DNA from: Candidatus Subteraquimicrobium carltonvillense
GTDB taxonomy: Bacteria > Actinomycetota > Aquicultoria > Subteraquimicrobiales > Subteraquimicrobiaceae
Direction: 5' to 3'
Length of the DNA stretch: 24,845 nt
Assembly (NCBI GenBank): GCA_002339355.1
Contig: DDKQ01000023.1
Span: 1-24,845 of the forward strand
The position numbers were made by a program, and so were the translations under genes. The notes under the pieces are model-generated. The model saw nothing but the letters and a program-made list of their open reading frames with translations, ran no database searches and was not told the DNA's origin. Of this stretch, positions 21,751 through 24,845 are shown piece by piece. Position 1 is the first letter of the stretch, and every line of letters begins with the position of its first letter.

Positions 21751-22833
21751 TTGGGAACCATTAGCTTCAAGGAAGCCAAGGTCTTAGAGATCATAAATCG
21801 AAGGGATGATCTCACAGAAGTTAAGGTTGAACTTGAAGGTGAGATTTCGAGGGCTATAAACTACGATCGGTTAACGGGCGATATCAAACCCGGCGACAAA
21901 GTGATTCTTAACACCACAGCTGTGGAGTTGGAGTTGGGTACGGGTGGGAAGCACTTCGTGTTGTGGAATTATAGTCATAGATCAACCTCTCTCCAACACC
22001 CCGGGCATATAATGAAGCTCAGATATACGCCTCTCCAGCTCAGATGTCTATCCGTGGAGGAACAGGAAAGCCCCTTTCACCAGTTAATGCGGGAAAGTAT
22101 GAACTTAGAGGGAATGCCCGTTATCGTGGGAACTCTCCATAGTCAGCTTCCGGCGGTGGTGACAACGGTAAAGGCGATTAATGGTAAGGCGAAGATGGCA
22201 TATATCATGACCGATGGAGCCGCGTTACCCATCGCCTTCAGTAATTTGGTTCATAAACTGAGAAGTTTGAAATTATTGGATGCAACGGTAACCATAGGTC
22301 ACGCCTTTGGTGGAGATCTTGAGGCCGTTAATATCTTCAGCGGTCTGATTGCATGTAAAGTGGTCATCCAAGCCGATATCACAGTGGTGATAATGGGACC
22401 GGGTACCGTGGGAACCGATACCCACATGGGATTCAGCGCTATGGAGCAGGGACAAATCATAAATGCCGTTGCCTCTCTCAATGGATGTCCCATCGCCATT
22501 CCTCGAATCGGTTTTAAGGATAAGCGAGCTCGCCATATTGGCGTAAGCCACCACACCATCACCGCCCTTTCCAAGGGAGCACTCGTTTCCTGTGTGGTTA
22601 CTCTGCCCAGAATGTCTGGGGGAAAAATGGAAATGGTTTTGCATAAACTCAAGGAATCCGGTATAGCTTCCAAACACCGGATCGAAATAATCGAAAATGG
22701 TGTGACCCTTGAAGCCTTGAAAAGGTTTGGTTTTGATGATGTGACCACCATGGGTCGTGGCATTGAAGAGGAACCTGAATTCTTTCAGGCTGCGGGAGCT
22801 GCTGGCATATACGCCCTTAGCTTGTTAAAATAA
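21751..22833 (+). CDS. DUF3866 family protein
   Basis: I recognise the 360-residue family DUF3866, found in Actinobacteria and some Firmicutes; its function is not known. The N-terminal part (about 1-65) looks like a small beta domain ending KPGDKVILNTTAVELELGTGG. The rest has a conserved HIMKLRYTPLQ block, MTDGAALPIAFSNLV, VVIMGPGTVGTDTHMGFSAMEQG and GVSHHTITAL. No membrane segment or signal peptide is clear. The start is TTG 21751 with GAAGG four bases upstream, so it is not firm. It follows the peptidase gene closely and precedes the 348-base gap. Confidence 0.8.
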   Translation: MGTISFKEAKVLEIINRRDDLTEVKVELEGEISRAINYDRLTGDIKPGDKVILNTTAVELELGTGGKHFVLWNYSHRSTSLQHPGHIMKLRYTPLQLRCLSVEEQESPFHQLMRESMNLEGMPVIVGTLHSQLPAVVTTVKAINGKAKMAYIMTDGAALPIAFSNLVHKLRSLKLLDATVTIGHAFGGDLEAVNIFSGLIACKVVIQADITVVIMGPGTVGTDTHMGFSAMEQGQIINAVASLNGCPIAIPRIGFKDKRARHIGVSHHTITALSKGALVSCVVTLPRMSGGKMEMVLHKLKESGIASKHRIEIIENGVTLEALKRFGFDDVTTMGRGIEEEPEFFQAAGAAGIYALSLLK

Positions 22834-22898
22834 AACTATACCCTGGACATAATTTCAGAAAGTAGTTTGACAACCTTTAAGTCCAAATCCTAAATCCG

Positions 22899-22934
22899 AA
22901 ATTCTAAGTGCTTAGTATTTGGAAATTAGAATTT
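22899..22934 (+). repeat. AT-rich inverted repeat
   Basis: AAATTCTAA (22899-22907) and TTAGAATTT (22926-22934) are perfect nine-base inverted repeats. The stretch before it, AAATCCTAAATCCGAAATTC, consists of degenerate short direct repeats. Nothing indicates a terminator or an RNA gene. Upstream, TTGACA at 22867-22872 and TAAATC at 22891-22896 could form a weak promoter with an 18-base spacer. Confidence 0.5.
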
Positions 22935-23006
22935 AATTTGAGATAACGCCGTTTTTGTAGTAAAAAAGAGCTTCGTCTACCTCAGGCATTTATGTCTAGC
23001 CTATAA

Positions 23007-23167
23007 TAGATTATTTTAGGGCTTCACAAAACTAAGCCCTTGATTTCACAGATTTCAAAACAAGATTACACAGATTAAACTACCTTGATAAATCGGTGTA
23101 ATCATTTTAAAGATCTGTGTAATCAATAGCCTGGAACGAATTTTGTGAAAGGCTGTAGATTATTTTA
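23007..23167 (+). mobile_element. 137-bp inverted-repeat element with perfect 12-bp flanking duplication
   Basis: The element 23019-23155 is flanked by TAGATTATTTTA at 23007-23018 and again at 23156-23167. Its ends are inverted: TTCACAAAA at 23023-23031 pairs with TTTTGTGAA at 23141-23149. Inside, GATTACACAGAT (23064-23075) pairs with ATCTGTGTAATC (23113-23124). It has no coding capacity. A TATAAT at 23002-23007 abuts the left duplication, so the element may have entered between a promoter and the NUDIX gene. Together with the AT-rich inverted repeat it accounts for the 22834-23181 gap. Confidence 0.65.
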
Positions 23168-23181
23168 TATGGGAGAGGAGA

Positions 23182-23730
23182 ATGGTGGATCGTACCAGGT
23201 ATAGGGTTATAAAATCGGAGGTCAAATTCAAGGGCAAAATTTTAACCTTAATTGTGGATCAAGTGAGATTACCCCACGGATCCGTTTGTGAGAGAGAAGT
23301 GGTAAAGCACAAGGGTGCAGTGGGTATAGTTCCCTTGAATGAGCAGAATGAGGTTATTCTGGTCAAGCAGTATCGCCATCCCATAGGAGATTTCCTTTTG
23401 GAGATACCCGCTGGTAAATTGAGTGGTCGTGAAGATCCTCTCCAGTGTGCCATCAGAGAATTGAGGGAGGAAACGGGGAATAAGTGTGGGCGGATGATTA
23501 AACTCGCCCAGTTTTACACGACCCCCGGCTATAGCGATGAGTTCTTCCACCTTTATTTGGCCATGGATTTGGAGGAGGGTTCCATGCAACCCAAGGGAGG
23601 GGAGGAGCTGGAAATGAAAGTGGTTAAAATACCGCTACGAAATGCATTGGATATGATTTCCTCGGGGGAAATAAGGGATGGCAAAACGATCATCGGTCTT
23701 TCTTTTGCTGAGAAGTATTTGCAGTCATAA
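23182..23730 (+). CDS. NUDIX hydrolase (ADP-ribose pyrophosphatase-like)
   Basis: The 182 residues contain a complete Nudix box at residues 78-100: GKLSGREDPLQCAIRELREE followed by TGN, matching Gx5Ex7REUxEExGU with Asn at the last position. LVKQYRHPIGDFLLEIPAG and YTTPGYSDEFFHLYLA are typical of ADP-ribose/ADP-sugar pyrophosphatases (NudF/Rv1700 group). GGGAGAGGAG stands right before ATG 23182. In Mycobacterium the orthologous position is between pyrG and xerD, as here. The substrate is inferred from the family. Confidence 0.92.
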   Translation: MVDRTRYRVIKSEVKFKGKILTLIVDQVRLPHGSVCEREVVKHKGAVGIVPLNEQNEVILVKQYRHPIGDFLLEIPAGKLSGREDPLQCAIRELREETGNKCGRMIKLAQFYTTPGYSDEFFHLYLAMDLEEGSMQPKGGEELEMKVVKIPLRNALDMISSGEIRDGKTIIGLSFAEKYLQS

Positions 23731-23761
23731 CCAAGGATCTTTGCTACTCAAGGATGCAGCA

Positions 23762-24646
23762 ATGGAAGAATTAATACGCGAATACCTCAATTACCTCAGC
23801 GTGGAAAAGGGTTTAGCCCAAAACACCATCCAAGCATATGAACGGGATCTTTATGGTTATATGGGCTTCCTTCGTGACAAGGGGATTTCTTCCCCCGACG
23901 AGATATCCCGAATGGATATCATAAATTTTCTGGCCACCCTCAAGGAAGAATTATCACCTTCAAGTATTTCTCGAAAGGTCGCCGCCATTAAAACCTTCCA
24001 TAAATTTTTGGTTCGAGAGGGGTTAACGGAGAACTTCCCCACCCTTGATCTTAGATTTCCAAAAACTTCCAAGAAGCTTCCCCTCGTTCTCTCCGTTGAG
24101 GAGGTAGAAATGTTGCTCACTCAGCCCAAAGGTCAAGATCCGCTTAAGCTTAGGGACAAGGCAATTTTGGAGGTTTTGTATGCTTCGGGGGTAAGAGTTT
24201 CTGAACTGGTGGCCATGGATCTCGATGATGTGGATTTCAAAGAGGGATGTGTAAGATGTATGGGGAAGGGCTCGAAGGAGAGAATCGTCCCCTTGGGAAC
24301 TTACGCCCTCGAAGCTTTATCAAACTATGTGAGGCAGGGACGACCTAAATTGGTCAAAGCATTGCGTATACCTGCGTTATTCGTGAATGCTCGCGGAAGG
24401 CGCCTCACTCGTCAGGGATGTTGGAACATCCTCAAGAAATATGCGGTTCAAGTTGGTCTGAAGAATATTCACCCTCATACGCTGAGACATTCCTTCGCTA
24501 CTCATCTCCTTGAGGCGGGCGCGGACCTTCGAGCCGTACAGGAGATGTTGGGGCATGCCTTCATCTCCACTACTCAAATCTATACCAGTCTTACCCGCCA
24601 GGATTTAAAGGAGATTTACCTTGAGACTCACCCGCGTGCCAGATAA
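23762..24646 (+). CDS. xerD: Site-specific tyrosine recombinase XerD
   Basis: Resolves chromosome dimers at dif together with XerC. The 294 residues have an N-terminal core-binding SAM-like domain (about 1-85) and a catalytic domain with Arg145 (ASGVRVSEL), the GKGSKER lysine hairpin (169-172), His239 and Arg242 in HTLRH, His265 in LGHA and nucleophile Tyr274. All are present, so it should be active. The open frame extends to 23678 inside the NUDIX gene, but ATG 23762 with AAGGA upstream gives the normal N-terminus MEELIREYLNYLSVEKGL. It lies downstream of the NUDIX gene as in Mycobacterium. Confidence 0.95.
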   Translation: MEELIREYLNYLSVEKGLAQNTIQAYERDLYGYMGFLRDKGISSPDEISRMDIINFLATLKEELSPSSISRKVAAIKTFHKFLVREGLTENFPTLDLRFPKTSKKLPLVLSVEEVEMLLTQPKGQDPLKLRDKAILEVLYASGVRVSELVAMDLDDVDFKEGCVRCMGKGSKERIVPLGTYALEALSNYVRQGRPKLVKALRIPALFVNARGRRLTRQGCWNILKKYAVQVGLKNIHPHTLRHSFATHLLEAGADLRAVQEMLGHAFISTTQIYTSLTRQDLKEIYLETHPRAR

Positions 24647-24755
24647 TGTAGCAGTTACTATACTTTGGCTAAAATTAAGTTTGTAAAGTTGAAACCACAA
24701 ATACAGCTCTAATCCCTTAAATGAAAAATGCAAATTAAGAAAGAGAATTTTTAAT

Positions 24756-24845
24756 TGTATTATTAACGAGCTGGGTTAACACCATGGTCGGGGTGAAGTG
24801 CTCGTGAGCCCACGCGGTCGGCCTGGTTTTAGTTTTAAGCAAGTA
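24756..24845 (+). repeat. Partial copy of the TG...CA inverted-repeat element (start only)
   Basis: From 24756, TGTATTATTAACGAG and then CTGGGTTAACACCATGG and TCGGGGTGAAGTGCT match the reverse complement of 15302-15256. After about 24812 the interior differs (CGTGAGCCCACGCGG). The body continues beyond the window. The stretch 24647-24755 after xerD shows no gene and no clear terminator. Confidence 0.75.

Noticed and set aside
23041..23124. GATTTCACAGATT/GATTACACAGATT repeats as a CRISPR array
   Set aside because: Too few copies, no regular spacers and no cas genes; inverted copies and flanking 12-base duplication fit a small mobile element.
23678..23761. Longer N-terminus for XerD
   Set aside because: The extra 28 residues overlap the NUDIX gene and precede the normal XerD start at ATG 23762.
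203..24577. Many open frames on the minus strand (up to about 158 codons)
   Set aside because: Each lies over a well-supported + strand gene or pseudogene, has no family resemblance and lacks a consistent SD. They are shadows.
1..24845. tRNA, rRNA or phage genes
   Set aside because: No cloverleaf-like or rRNA sequence and no phage protein was recognised in any gap; the gaps are short and described above.

Overview
All recognisable genes are on the + strand and form a dense bacterial housekeeping segment, with frequent GTG/TTG starts, clear Shine-Dalgarno (SD) sites and several 4-base overlaps. The last third follows the order known from Actinobacteria such as Mycobacterium (tlyA, nadK, [recN], steA, mctB, pyrG, NUDIX hydrolase, xerD). 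The first part follows the order shared by Firmicutes and deep actinobacterial lineages (aroK, aroB, aroQ, pepQ-type peptidase, efp, accB, accC, nusB). The best guess is a deep-branching, probably anaerobic and uncultivated member of Actinomycetota or a neighbouring Gram-positive lineage. This rests on gene order and family recognition only; species cannot be named.

Layout: (1) 1-84 is the end of a repeat element. (2) 120-6125 is a shikimate/EF-P operon (aroK, aroB, a broken O-antigen-ligase/TPR gene, aroQ, M24 peptidase, efp). (3) 6200-9924 holds a carboxyltransferase fused to a full-length AccB-type biotin carrier, then biotin carboxylase and nusB. (4) 10090-14952 holds xseB, a polyprenyl diphosphate synthase, dxs, tlyA and nadK, an isoprenoid-precursor block with an rRNA methylase and NAD kinase. 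(5) 14953-15349 is intergenic and carries a complete 271-bp inverted-repeat element where actinobacterial genomes usually have recN. (6) 15350-24646 holds steA, mctB, a family 2 glycosyltransferase, a MraY/WecA-like transferase, pyrG, an M20 peptidase, a DUF3866 protein, a NUDIX hydrolase and xerD. A second, unrelated MITE-like element lies in front of the NUDIX gene. (7) 24756-24845 is the start of another copy of the 271-bp element family.

The genes supply chorismate precursors, translation factors (EF-P, NusB, TlyA), C5 isoprenoid precursors and a polyprenyl diphosphate, NADP, CTP, and anaplerotic carboxylation. The steA/mctB/glycosyltransferase/MraY-like group suggests envelope work using the polyprenyl carrier.

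The most interesting observations are: the PycB-AccB fusion that still carries a perfectly placed internal SD and ATG for free AccB; the O-antigen ligase gene broken by three -1 frameshifts while every other gene is intact; a non-coding element family with TG...CA ends, long imperfect terminal inverted repeats, subterminal hairpins and an apparent 8-bp target duplication, also present at both window ends; and a 137-bp inverted-repeat element flanked by a perfect 12-bp direct repeat.
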